NCBI GenBank assembly: GCA_910585285.1
Contig: CAJUDL010000017.1
Coordinates: forward strand, 1 to 64,000
Direction of reading: 5' to 3'
DNA: 64,000 nucleotides
Source of the DNA: an uncultured Muribaculaceae bacterium
GTDB taxonomy: Bacteria > Bacteroidota > Bacteroidia > Bacteroidales > Muribaculaceae
Shown here: positions 16,500 through 24,859 of the stretch, piece after piece
Layout of the letters: every line of letters begins with the position of its first letter
Position numbering within the stretch: position 1 is the first letter of the stretch
Made by a program: the position numbers and the translations under genes
Notes under the pieces: generated by a model
Databases searched by the model: none
What the model was told of the DNA's origin: nothing
The model's input: only the letters and a program-made list of their open reading frames with translations

Positions 16500-17831
16500 T
16501 TTCACCTTTTTCAGTTTAATGGAAATCAGACCGTTAGGATATCTATCATCATTTTTATATACATTTATACTCTCTATTGTCGAAACATCTATATCATTTA
16601 AATTTCCGGAGAACAATTCCCCGTCGACAAAATATGCTGGCTCTTTCTTGTTTTTATCGGGCAGTATAGCTTTACTGTCGTCATATTTATATCGAACCAC
16701 TGTATCCTTTTTCACAGATTTGACTCCTGTCACTTTGAAAGAATCCACAATCGACTTCTTCTGTTTCTCATGAATAGTGTCAATTTGCTTAATTTTAATG
16801 GATTCTGATTCTTCTGTATCATTTATTAACAATTCTTTTCTATCATCTATCATCCTACTCCCATCTGCCATCGCCTTATCACTTGCTATTGTGACGACTT
16901 TCACTTCCGGCTCCGTATTAATATCGCTTGGAGAATCTGAAATCTTGATGTTATCAATAATTGCCGAAATTGTTGGATGAGCCATTGATGCCAATGAAAA
17001 ATATGCAACAACCGGTAATAATACTACTGCAAACTTGCGTGTCGGATTTGATCGTTTGCGCAACATCATGGATATGCGACCCTTAATCTGTGTGTGATTA
17101 AATCCATTTGTGAAAACCGGACATAATTTCCCAGCCGTTTTTCTAAGCAACATCATCTGATAGGAAGAAGACCTAAGCTTTGACACATATTCATCTGCCT
17201 GATATTCATGTATATTCTTTAATTCTCTTGTAAGCGTGTATGCCACAGGATTAAACCATTGAGCAATGTTTGACAATTGCGTGAATATAAGATCGATCCA
17301 ATGATAATGAGCCAAATGAGACTTCTCATGCTCAAGAATCATTTCCAAATCATTATCACAATCTTCTGGTCTAACAACAATATATCGTCCCCAACTGAAA
17401 GGACCGGGGGCTTGGCTGGTTACCACAAGAATATATTTCTCAAAACTTGATTTATATCCTTTTCTAATAATATTTACAATCCTATAAATAACTAAACAGT
17501 TTATAACTACAGCTATAATAAGTCCTGCTGCGTAAACTACACTCAATATTAATCCCCAATTTATGCTGGGATACAGCGAGACATCTGTATTGCCGACTGC
17601 ATAAGTCCCTGCTGATGTAGTTAAAACCATAGCCTCGTTTACAGAATCCGAAGTATTATGAATAAACGAGGAGACACCCAATGGTAATACATATGCAACA
17701 GCTATAATGCACAGTATAACAGTTCTATTAAACTTATGAAATGTGGTATGTCCTAAAAGCAGTCTGTAAGCCGGATACAATAGGGCTGTTAAAAATGCAA
17801 CCTGAAAGATATATGCTATGTAATTCCCCAT
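16419..17831 (-). CDS. M56 family (BlaR1/MecR1-like) sensor metallopeptidase with TonB-plug-like tail
   Basis: A 470-residue membrane protein. Hydrophobic segments lie at about 5-25, 38-55, 92-117 and 270-292; the zinc motif HEKSH is at 168-172 with a second His/Asp cluster HYHWIDL. The tail (about 380-440) reads AYFVDGELFSGNLNDIDVSTIESINVYK, like a TonB-receptor plug, a feature often fused to M56 proteins in Bacteroidetes. It probably senses envelope stress and cleaves the BlaI-type repressor encoded 18 bp upstream. It overlaps trkH by 81 bp at the 3' end. No beta-lactamase gene is nearby. Confidence 0.88.
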   Translation of the reverse strand: MGNYIAYIFQVAFLTALLYPAYRLLLGHTTFHKFNRTVILCIIAVAYVLPLGVSSFIHNTSDSVNEAMVLTTSAGTYAVGNTDVSLYPSINWGLILSVVYAAGLIIAVVINCLVIYRIVNIIRKGYKSSFEKYILVVTSQAPGPFSWGRYIVVRPEDCDNDLEMILEHEKSHLAHYHWIDLIFTQLSNIAQWFNPVAYTLTRELKNIHEYQADEYVSKLRSSSYQMMLLRKTAGKLCPVFTNGFNHTQIKGRISMMLRKRSNPTRKFAVVLLPVVAYFSLASMAHPTISAIIDNIKISDSPSDINTEPEVKVVTIASDKAMADGSRMIDDRKELLINDTEESESIKIKQIDTIHEKQKKSIVDSFKVTGVKSVKKDTVVRYKYDDSKAILPDKNKKEPAYFVDGELFSGNLNDIDVSTIESINVYKNDDRYPNGLISIKLKKVKSLSPESGGKQQKNGEDLQTSYEHNQG

Positions 17832-17849
17832 CCAATTATGTGTTATAAT

Positions 17850-18236
17850 TTATTTTTGATTGCTTTTTTGTGACTCAACTTTCTCGATTAGCTGCTTTAG
17901 TTCTTCTGTTGATATTTTTTCATCTTTTACAAGGGAAGATACAAAACCGAGATATGATTTGCCGAAAAACCTGTCAACAAATCCTTTCAACGATTTCTCT
18001 CGATAATTCTCCATCGGCACAAGAGCAAAATATTTATATGAGGTTCCGAATTGCTCATGCCCTAACCATCCTTTTGATTCCAATGATCTCACAAATGTAG
18101 AAACAGTGTTGATATGCGGTTTGGGGTCATCCATCATATCAACAATATCCTTGACAAACAATGGACCGTTTTGCCAGAAATAAGTCATTATTTCTTCCTC
18201 TTTAGGAGAGATGCTTTTTAATACTTTTGAGCTCAT
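17850..18236 (-). CDS. BlaI/MecI/CopY family transcriptional repressor
   Basis: A 128-residue winged-helix repressor. The N-terminal half (SPKEEEIMTYFWQNGPLFVKDI, then HINTVSTFVRSLESKGW) matches the BlaI/MecI DNA-binding fold, and the C-terminal half is the dimerisation and cleavage part. Its partner M56 peptidase starts 18 bp downstream and an EFR1 gene ends 3 bp upstream, so the three form one operon. It likely represses its own operon until the sensor is triggered. Targets elsewhere are unknown. Confidence 0.93.
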   Translation of the reverse strand: MSSKVLKSISPKEEEIMTYFWQNGPLFVKDIVDMMDDPKPHINTVSTFVRSLESKGWLGHEQFGTSYKYFALVPMENYREKSLKGFVDRFFGKSYLGFVSSLVKDEKISTEELKQLIEKVESQKSNQK

Positions 18237-18239
18237 ACT

Positions 18240-19034
18240 TTATTTTATTTCGGGTCGTTGAATGAGTTTATATTGTCCTTTATGTCTTGTTGCCGCGCCA
18301 TATTCGATAGCATGCATCGGGCAGACGTGATAACATGCGAGACAAGATGTGCAATTCTTACCCCATTGTGGCTTATTATTTGACATTGTAATGTTATCAA
18401 CAGGACAAGATTTGGAGCACTGTGCGCAACCAATACATTTTTCACTTGCTTTCCATTTTGAAGGAAATATCCCCCATTTTTTGAAAAGCGGATAGATCAA
18501 AGCTGTTTTGAGAGCGGGCATACTTCCGAGCATTGGATTTATTTCCCACTTACCTATTTTGATTGTATCAGCTATTGTTCTTATTCGTCCGGGAGCCTCC
18601 TTTATTTTTCTTTCCCTTACATCATCCGAATCTATATCAAAACCAGGTAGCACCACATAGGTGTTGGGCATTATGACACTCCATGCGCCTTTAAGTACCA
18701 GACCTCTATTATTAAGTAATTTAATAAACATTTTATGGGCATTTCCCACTTCATCTCCACAAGTTGCCGTCATCCAGAGAGGAATATCATTTTTGATTAT
18801 GGTATTGATTAGATTCTGCGGTAAGGAGTTTATAAAACTTGCCATTATCGGAGGGACACCCCAGGAGTAAATAGGGAAAACGAATCCTATTCCATGATTA
18901 CAGAATCCTATCTCAGATATTGAGATTTCATCCGGTTTAGATTCACAGATATTCACAGCTAAATCATGAAGCTCTTTAGCCATGACTTCAGCCACATAAC
19001 GAGAGTTGCCTGTTCCGGAAAAATAAAATATCAT
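18240..19034 (-). CDS. EFR1 family flavodoxin-ferredoxin fusion
   Basis: A 264-residue protein with an N-terminal flavodoxin-like domain (FSGTGNSRYVAE at 5-16, the FMN phosphate loop) and two C-terminal 4Fe-4S clusters: Cys200, 203, 206, 210 and Cys228, 231, 234, 238. EFR1 proteins are electron carriers or small flavo-iron reductases of anaerobes; the partner is unknown. The stop lies 3 bp before the blaI start, which places a redox protein in front of a BlaI/M56 regulatory pair. The segment at about 165-195 is hydrophobic in part. Confidence 0.88.
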   Translation of the reverse strand: MIFYFSGTGNSRYVAEVMAKELHDLAVNICESKPDEISISEIGFCNHGIGFVFPIYSWGVPPIMASFINSLPQNLINTIIKNDIPLWMTATCGDEVGNAHKMFIKLLNNRGLVLKGAWSVIMPNTYVVLPGFDIDSDDVRERKIKEAPGRIRTIADTIKIGKWEINPMLGSMPALKTALIYPLFKKWGIFPSKWKASEKCIGCAQCSKSCPVDNITMSNNKPQWGKNCTSCLACYHVCPMHAIEYGAATRHKGQYKLIQRPEIK

Positions 19035-19091
19035 ACGTTGAGGAATAGAATATATAGGATGGTCGGAAGCCGTTTATATTTAAACAGTTTC

Positions 19092-20120
19092 TTAAAGAGT
19101 AAAGATTTTGAATATTAATTCCAACAAGAGATTATACTCATTCTGAAATGAATTTACACCCTTGCTTTTAACATCGAATTCTCGAAGCGCATGAATCGCA
19201 TTTACCGCTCTGTAAGGATTGTAATTGCGCATTCCCGTTTTAATCTCATTCAATTGATTTTGAAATCTGATTCCCAATGCGTTCTTTATTGATGCTTCGG
19301 ATTTATCGGGGAGATAATGAGCGATCACAAGTTTGCTGAAAAAATTGAACAGCGTTGATGTCGTCATTATCGTAGGGTTTGTTTTGGGATTGGATTCAAA
19401 ATATTTAACAATCTGAACTGCCTTGGGATAGTTTTTGGCTGCTATTGCGGATGTTAGCTCAAAGTTGTTGAAATCCTTTGAAATCCCGATATTTTTTTCA
19501 ATATCATCAGCTGTGATGCGTTGACCGGCACCACCTTTGATCTGGATAAGTTTGTTTACTTCCCCGAACAATTTTGTCAGTGGACCTCCGATATATTCAC
19601 ACAGCATTTGCGCTGCATTGTCGTCAATGCTGCATTTTTGTGATGAACAGTAATCGCGAAGATGTGAGGCGAGTTGATAATCCTTTACTCTTTCGCTTTT
19701 GAATATAACGGCTCCGGATTTTGCCGCATTTTTCATTAAAGATGATGTGGCATTTAAGTTATCACCCTTGAAAGCAATTACGAATACCGTTGTTTTATTC
19801 GGTTTTGAAGAATAAGGAGCTATTTTCTCCAACGCTTGTTTTGCCTGCTGTTTTGATTGCGCCTCTTTGAGAATGACTACACGTCGTGATGCCATTACAG
19901 GCAATTGCTGGGCAGCAGCCACTATATTTTCCATGTCTGCATCTACCCCATAATACACATTCAGGTTGAAGTCTTTATCTTCTTCTGCTATTGCTTTGGA
20001 TTCAATTGCCTCCACAATGCGGTCAATATAGAAGTCTTCCTCCCCCATGAGCAGATACATGGGTGCAAAATCACCTTTGTTAATTGATGTAATTATGTCT
20101 CTAAACGATGGATTTGCCAT
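19092..20120 (-). CDS. holA: DNA polymerase III subunit delta
   Basis: A 342-residue clamp-loader delta subunit. The N-terminal region (MYLLMGEEDFYIDRIVEAI) and the RRVVILKEAQ and TVFVIAFKG segments fit the HolA family, followed by the alpha-helical collar domain with NFELTSAIAAKNYPKAVQIV. It opens the beta clamp during loading at the replication fork. Its start overlaps the 3' end of the CPBP gene by 20 bp. It is the last gene of udk-lptB-CPBP-holA; a 57-bp gap separates it from the EFR1 gene. Confidence 0.92.
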   Translation of the reverse strand: MANPSFRDIITSINKGDFAPMYLLMGEEDFYIDRIVEAIESKAIAEEDKDFNLNVYYGVDADMENIVAAAQQLPVMASRRVVILKEAQSKQQAKQALEKIAPYSSKPNKTTVFVIAFKGDNLNATSSLMKNAAKSGAVIFKSERVKDYQLASHLRDYCSSQKCSIDDNAAQMLCEYIGGPLTKLFGEVNKLIQIKGGAGQRITADDIEKNIGISKDFNNFELTSAIAAKNYPKAVQIVKYFESNPKTNPTIMTTSTLFNFFSKLVIAHYLPDKSEASIKNALGIRFQNQLNEIKTGMRNYNPYRAVNAIHALREFDVKSKGVNSFQNEYNLLLELIFKIFTL

Positions 20121-21012
20121 TATTATCGTGTCTTATAAACCATTTGTGGCATATAGATAAAAAACAGAATAATAATATTCCACTAATAATCGCACCCCAG
20201 GGAATACCTGATTCTGTGACTCCAAATTGTTCAAAATCAGCAGCAATCTTTCCGTTTGCTGTCAACCATGCCGTTATCACAACCATGCTGTTGTTAAATG
20301 CGTGTGCAAAAGCAGAAGTCCATATCGAACCACTCCATATATATAAATAGCCGAAAAATGCACCTAACAATAACCTTGGGAAAAAACCGAAAAATTGGAA
20401 ATGCATCGCACTGAATATTAATGCCGCGATCCAAACTGAAACGTGTGCAGGCATAACTTCATTGAGCATTCGTTGAACTCCCGCGCGGAAAAACAACTCC
20501 TCAGCAAGTCCCGTAAGACAACCAACTATCAATATTCCAGATATAAGCCCCCCAACACTTGTTGTACTTAATATGGTGTTGGCAAACTCTCTGCTGTTGT
20601 TTTCCCATTCGCGCATGGTCGTTTCCAATCCTTTCAGATTCTCAGGGAACGTGATGGTATCATTCCAATAAATAATCTGGTTCAAAAAAATTATACCAAT
20701 TATGTAGCAAATTATTATTGCCCCTAAATTGATCCATCGGGGAGATTTGTCAAGTGATAGCCGGGATAATATATTTCTTGATTCAAGTCTTGCCTCGATA
20801 ACAGGTGCGAGCATAAATACGATTACACATTGTATCGAAGACACCAAAAGAATTCTGGTGCGCGGATCAATGTTCAGTGTATTCAATATGCCGCTTAATA
20901 TAGAAACGAATATCAAGGCAACAAAAAAAACACCGACGAAGATACAAATCCTCGGGAGCAATGGCATATAGGGAAAGCCTGAACAACTATTGGGTGTTGA
21001 TTCCGGATGCAT
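20101..21012 (-). CDS. CPBP family intramembrane glutamic endopeptidase
   Basis: A 303-residue protein with about eight membrane segments. The Abi/CPBP (Rce1-like) motifs are intact: EELFFR (Glu171, Glu172, Arg176), SAMHFQF (His204) and FAHAFNNS (His237, Asn240-241). These are membrane-embedded proteases; roles include processing and bacteriocin immunity, and the substrate here is unknown. It overlaps lptB by one base (TGATG) and holA by 20 bp, so it is translated as part of that operon. Confidence 0.9.
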   Translation of the reverse strand: MHPESTPNSCSGFPYMPLLPRICIFVGVFFVALIFVSILSGILNTLNIDPRTRILLVSSIQCVIVFMLAPVIEARLESRNILSRLSLDKSPRWINLGAIIICYIIGIIFLNQIIYWNDTITFPENLKGLETTMREWENNSREFANTILSTTSVGGLISGILIVGCLTGLAEELFFRAGVQRMLNEVMPAHVSVWIAALIFSAMHFQFFGFFPRLLLGAFFGYLYIWSGSIWTSAFAHAFNNSMVVITAWLTANGKIAADFEQFGVTESGIPWGAIISGILLFCFLSICHKWFIRHDNNGKSIV

Positions 21013-21905
21013 CAGTCAAATTTCTTACGAGTGAAAATAAAGTCTCGTCCAAGGTATTTCTCCCTCACAATAGGATTGGCGGCAAGCTCCTCACTTGTGC
21101 CTTGAAACAAAACTTTACCTTCAAATAGAAGATACGCTCTGTCGGTGATACCAAGTATTGAGTCTGCCTTATGGTCGGTGATCAATATACCGATATTTCG
21201 CTCTTTAAGGTGATACACCACTTCCTGAATATCCTCCACAGCAATAGGATCGACAGCTGCAAAAGGTTCGTCAAGCATGATGAACTTCGGATTTATCGCA
21301 AGGCAGCGCGCAATTTCTGTTCTTCGTCTCTCACCTCCCGACAGATTGTTTCCTAAATTATGTCTCACCTTTTCAAGCGAAAATTCCTTGATCAATGATT
21401 CGAGTTTCTCTTTCTGGTATTCTTTCGACGTATTGGTCATCTCAAGAATCGCGCGTATATTGTTTTCTACCGACAATGTACGAAACACGGAAGCCTCCTG
21501 CGGCAGATAACCGATTCCGAATTGCGCTCTTTTATAAACGGGATATTCCGTGATATCATGATCATCGAGAAAGACCTTCCCCTCATTGGGTTTTATAAGA
21601 CCTACTGTCATATAGAATGTTGTGGTCTTTCCCGCACCGTTAGGACCAAGCAGCCCCACGATTTCACCCTGCGTCACATCAATCGAGACCTTGTTGGCAA
21701 CAGTTCTTTTACCATATTTCTTGACAAGATTCTCGGTGCGCAACACACCCTTTTCAGGAATCTCAATGGTTTCCTGAATCACAATTTCACGCATATCCGG
21801 CTGGATTCCCTCAAGTTCTCGTTCTTCTTCCTGCGAAAGCTTGGCGGGAGTGTCAGATTTATCGTGCTTGAATCTATTTTTATCAAATATAGCCTTAAAG
21901 TTCAT
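21012..21905 (-). CDS. lptB: LPS export ABC transporter ATP-binding protein LptB
   Basis: A 297-residue ATPase, about 55 residues longer than typical LptB because of a polar N-terminal extension (1-55, lysine/glutamate rich). The ABC core is complete: Walker A GLLGPNGAGKTT, the signature LSGGERRRTEIARCLA, Walker B FIMLDEPFAAVDP and the switch His in ILITDHK. It drives lipopolysaccharide extraction from the inner membrane with LptFG. It overlaps udk by 11 bp. A shorter start at 21797 (MREIVIQ) is possible, but the long form keeps the usual close coupling. Confidence 0.92.
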   Translation of the reverse strand: MNFKAIFDKNRFKHDKSDTPAKLSQEEERELEGIQPDMREIVIQETIEIPEKGVLRTENLVKKYGKRTVANKVSIDVTQGEIVGLLGPNGAGKTTTFYMTVGLIKPNEGKVFLDDHDITEYPVYKRAQFGIGYLPQEASVFRTLSVENNIRAILEMTNTSKEYQKEKLESLIKEFSLEKVRHNLGNNLSGGERRRTEIARCLAINPKFIMLDEPFAAVDPIAVEDIQEVVYHLKERNIGILITDHKADSILGITDRAYLLFEGKVLFQGTSEELAANPIVREKYLGRDFIFTRKKFD

Positions 21906-22518
21906 TTCTCGGTTTCAGAAGAGAGCGGATATAGTCAGTAAGGAGTTTAATAGCCACATTATTATGACCACCCTGAGGCACAATAAGATCTGCATAGCGT
22001 TTAGATGGTTCTATATATAATTCGTGCATCGGCTTCAGTGTTTCCTCATAGCGATCGATGACCATTTGCGGAGTTCTACCCCTTTCAATACAATCACGAT
22101 GAATAACGCGTATAAGGCGTTCGTCGGCATCAGCATCAACAAACACTTTTACATCCATCATGTCGCGTAGTTCCTTATCCGTCAAGACTAAAATACCTTC
22201 GACAACCACTACGTCACGCGGTTCGATATGCACGGTTTCCCTCTGACGCGAACAAGTTATGAAATCATATGTGGGCATTTCGATGGCATTACCGTTCTTA
22301 AGCTCTTTAAGATGTTTAACCAATAATGTCCATTCTATGGATGCCGGTTCGTCATAGTTCATTTTAAGACGTTCCTCAAGCGGAATGTGTGCGTTGTCTT
22401 TATAATAACAATCCTGAGGAATCACTGCAACCTCGTCTTTGGGGAGGCTTTCAATGATTTTTCTTACAACCGTTGTTTTTCCGGAGCCGGTGCCTCCTGC
22501 TATACCGATGATCAACAT
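21895..22518 (-). CDS. udk: Uridine kinase
   Basis: A 207-residue nucleoside kinase of the P-loop family. Walker A is GIAGGTGSGKTT at 5-16, and the uridine/cytidine kinase features VIPQDCYYKD, NYDEPASIEW and the lid region RVIHRDCIERGRT are present. It phosphorylates uridine and cytidine in pyrimidine salvage. It is the first gene of the udk-lptB-CPBP-holA operon, preceded by an exact Bacteroidetes promoter (TTTG, 20 bp, TAATTTTG) with a predicted leader of about 25 nt. Confidence 0.95.
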   Translation of the reverse strand: MLIIGIAGGTGSGKTTVVRKIIESLPKDEVAVIPQDCYYKDNAHIPLEERLKMNYDEPASIEWTLLVKHLKELKNGNAIEMPTYDFITCSRQRETVHIEPRDVVVVEGILVLTDKELRDMMDVKVFVDADADERLIRVIHRDCIERGRTPQMVIDRYEETLKPMHELYIEPSKRYADLIVPQGGHNNVAIKLLTDYIRSLLKPRNEL

Positions 22519-22546
22519 AATCGAGATATGTATATTCTATTTTAAG

Positions 22547-22578
22547 CAAAATTACTAAAAACCGATTTCCTCTCCAAA
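22547..22578 (-). promoter_or_regulatory. Bacteroidetes-type promoter for the udk operon
   Basis: On the minus strand, TTTG (22578-22575) is followed after exactly 20 nt by TAATTTTG (22554-22547), a full match to the TTTG-N19-21-TAnnTTTG consensus. The predicted start of transcription is near 22543, about 25 nt before the udk ATG. Confidence 0.75.
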
Positions 22579-22594
22579 TTTTTTATTAACTTTG
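22566..22594 (+). promoter_or_regulatory. Candidate promoter for mlaEF
   Basis: TAACTTTG (22587-22594) exactly matches TAnnTTTG. A near-match TTTC lies 17 nt upstream at 22566-22569. It faces away from the udk promoter and overlaps its -33 region (22575-22578), so the two divergent promoters share about 13 bp of DNA. The leader would be close to 58 nt. Confidence 0.5.
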
Positions 22595-22655
22595 CCTATC
22601 TTTATTAGTGCTATGTTGTGTTAGGCATTGGTAAAAACGCTAAAATTTGAAATAA

Positions 22656-23402
22656 ATGGTAGTTTCATCTATAAAATCATTTGGTCGTTATTGTGCTTTT
22701 ATGGCGCAGGTATTTCGTGCGCCTGAAAAGTGGAGAGAATTCTTAAAACAGCTTGTATTTGAGATAAATAAGCTTGGAGTAGATTCAATACCCCTTGTCA
22801 TAATAATCTCGATATTCATTGGTGCAGTGATATGTATCCAGATGACAATAAACATTGTCTCACCCATGATACCATCCTATTCTACAGGTCTTGCCACTCG
22901 TGAAATTCTGTTGCTTGAATTTTCATGCACCATGATGTCTCTGATTCTTGCGGGTAAAGTCGGAAGTAACATCTCCTCGGAAATCGGGACAATGCGCGTC
23001 ACAGAGCAGATTGATGCTATGGAAATCATGGGTCTGAATGCAGCCAATTTCATAGTTCTCCCCAAAATAGTCGGATTCGTATTGTTTGTGCCGGTTCTTT
23101 GTGTTCTGTCTATGTTTATGGGATTGATCGGTGGCGCGCTTGTGGCTAAATTTACCGATATGATTTCAATGGAGAATTATGTTTTCGGTATTCAGTCGTT
23201 TTTTAACGAATGGTATATCTGGTATGCCATTATCAAGACTCTGTTTTTTGCTTTTATAATAACCTCTGTCGCCTCTTACTATGGTTTTTATGTGAAAGGC
23301 GGTTCTCTTGAGGTTGGACAGGCAAGCACAAGAGCCGTAGTGTCAAGCTCTATCCTCATTCTCCTCGCGGATGTTATATTAACAAAACTTCTGTTACAAT
23401 GA
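22656..23402 (+). CDS. mlaE: MlaE family ABC transporter permease (phospholipid transport)
   Basis: A 248-residue permease with about five to six membrane segments. Family features include the amphipathic N-terminal helix (FRAPEKWREFLKQLV), the long helix IPLVIIISIFIGAVICIQM, and the conserved SEIGTMRVTEQIDAMEIMG loop that touches the ATPase. MlaE moves phospholipids between the membranes for outer-membrane asymmetry. Its stop overlaps mlaF as ATGA. The usual mlaD substrate-binding gene does not follow; the next gene is convergent lipB. Confidence 0.92.
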   Translation: MVVSSIKSFGRYCAFMAQVFRAPEKWREFLKQLVFEINKLGVDSIPLVIIISIFIGAVICIQMTINIVSPMIPSYSTGLATREILLLEFSCTMMSLILAGKVGSNISSEIGTMRVTEQIDAMEIMGLNAANFIVLPKIVGFVLFVPVLCVLSMFMGLIGGALVAKFTDMISMENYVFGIQSFFNEWYIWYAIIKTLFFAFIITSVASYYGFYVKGGSLEVGQASTRAVVSSSILILLADVILTKLLLQ

Positions 23403-24181
23403 TTGAAGCTAAACACGTATCCAAATGGTTTGATGGTCAGCGGATACTTTTTGATATAGATGCAAAATTCGATACAGGTAAGACTAATCTTATTATCGGT
23501 CAGAGCGGTTCTGGTAAAACCGTGTTCATGAAATGTCTCATCGGTCTTCTCACTCCGGAGGAAGGTGAGATTCTTTATGATGGCAGAAGATTCCGAGATC
23601 TTGATACACAGCAGAAGCGACAGCTACGCACAGAGATCGGAATGCTCTTTCAGGGATCAGCTCTTTTCGACAATGAGACTGTGCTTGGCAATGTTATGTT
23701 CCCTTTAAAAATGTTCAGCCCCCTTTCAAGAGCAGAACAGCTTGAGAGAGCACACTTCTGTATCAAACGTGTCGGATTGGACCATGCTGATGACAAATAT
23801 CCTTCCGAGATATCAGGAGGTATGCAGAAACGTGTGGCAATTGCGCGTGCTATTGCCTTGAATCCAAAGTATCTTTTCTGTGACGAACCGAATTCAGGTC
23901 TGGATCCTCGCACATCGATTATGATTGATGAACTGTTGAGTGACATTACTCATGAATACGGCATCACAACAATCATCAATACTCATGATATGAACTCCGT
24001 ATTAGGAATCGGAGAGCATATTGTTTTTATAAACAAAGGGCATTGCGACTGGACTGGCAACGATAAGAATATTTTCAAAAGCAAAAGCGAATCGTTGAAT
24101 GACTTTGTGTTCGCCTCAAAACTCTTTAGAGAGGTTAAGACATTCCTTGAGAGGGAGTATGAGGCAGAGGAAAGCCGATAA
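23399..24181 (+). CDS. mlaF: MlaF-like ABC transporter ATP-binding protein
   Basis: A 260-residue ABC ATPase. Walker A IIGQSGSGKTVFMKC, signature SGGMQKRVAIARAIALN, Walker B YLFCDEPNSGLDP and the switch His in INTHDMNSV are intact. It powers MlaE, with which it overlaps by 4 nt. Its last 47 bp overlap the 3' end of lipB on the other strand, so the two messages are complementary there. The C-terminal 20 residues (about KTFLEREYEAEESR) fall in this overlap and are not conserved family features, so the stop position is set by sequence alone. Confidence 0.92.
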   Translation: MIEAKHVSKWFDGQRILFDIDAKFDTGKTNLIIGQSGSGKTVFMKCLIGLLTPEEGEILYDGRRFRDLDTQQKRQLRTEIGMLFQGSALFDNETVLGNVMFPLKMFSPLSRAEQLERAHFCIKRVGLDHADDKYPSEISGGMQKRVAIARAIALNPKYLFCDEPNSGLDPRTSIMIDELLSDITHEYGITTIINTHDMNSVLGIGEHIVFINKGHCDWTGNDKNIFKSKSESLNDFVFASKLFREVKTFLEREYEAEESR

Positions 24182-24833
24182 GTTTCCGGAAAATCATTAT
24201 AAATTTTTGCTTAACTTCCTCCATTGATGGGGCAACACCTGTTTCTTTTTCAATGGAGGTTACTCCTTTATCAGTAAACCCGCATGGGTTTATCAAAGAG
24301 AAGGCATTAAGATCAGTGGTGACGTTAAGCGCTAATCCATGCATGGTTACGAACCGAGTGCATTTCACTCCCATTGCGCATATTTTCCGCTCTTCCGGGG
24401 TGCCTTTCCCAATCCATATACCAATCGCATCTTCAATCTTCTCTCCTTTTATGCCATACTCCTTCAGAAGTTCGATAACGCAGTCTTCAAGCAGGTTCAT
24501 ATAACCTTTGATTCCCAAAGAATGGTATTCAAGATCAATGATTGGATACACTATCATTTGTCCAGGACCATGATATGTTATGTCTCCACCCCTTTCAATC
24601 CTGATGCATTCTGCTCCCAATTCTTTCAGTCGGTTTTCATCGGCGAGCAAGTTATTTGCATTTCCATGAAAACCTAATGTGTAAACCGGCGGATGCTCGC
24701 CAATCAGAAGATATTCCTCATCAATTGGCCGACAGTTCTTTTTACTGTCGACCATCATATTGAAAAGGTTTTTTTGTTCCTCCCAGATATTACGGTATTC
24801 CGTTTGTTGGAAATCTATTATTTTTAGATTCAT
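24135..24833 (-). CDS. lipB: Lipoyl(octanoyl) transferase
   Basis: A 232-residue LipB. The substrate loop RGGDITYHGPGQM is at 81-93, the catalytic lysine is Lys157 in GVKCTR, and the acyl-thioester cysteine is Cys184 in INPCG. It moves octanoate from acyl carrier protein to lipoyl domains of 2-oxoacid dehydrogenases or the glycine cleavage system. It is the last gene of a lipA-GH84-lipB group, 26 bp after GH84, and its 3' end overlaps mlaF by 47 bp. Confidence 0.95.
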   Translation of the reverse strand: MNLKIIDFQQTEYRNIWEEQKNLFNMMVDSKKNCRPIDEEYLLIGEHPPVYTLGFHGNANNLLADENRLKELGAECIRIERGGDITYHGPGQMIVYPIIDLEYHSLGIKGYMNLLEDCVIELLKEYGIKGEKIEDAIGIWIGKGTPEERKICAMGVKCTRFVTMHGLALNVTTDLNAFSLINPCGFTDKGVTSIEKETGVAPSMEEVKQKFIMIFRKLIGFPLPHTPSQGMS

Positions 24834-24859
24834 TTCGATTCTTACAAATGTATAATAGC

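Noticed and set aside
16419..18236. Beta-lactam resistance locus
   Set aside because: BlaI and M56 proteins are present but no beta-lactamase or altered penicillin-binding protein gene is near.
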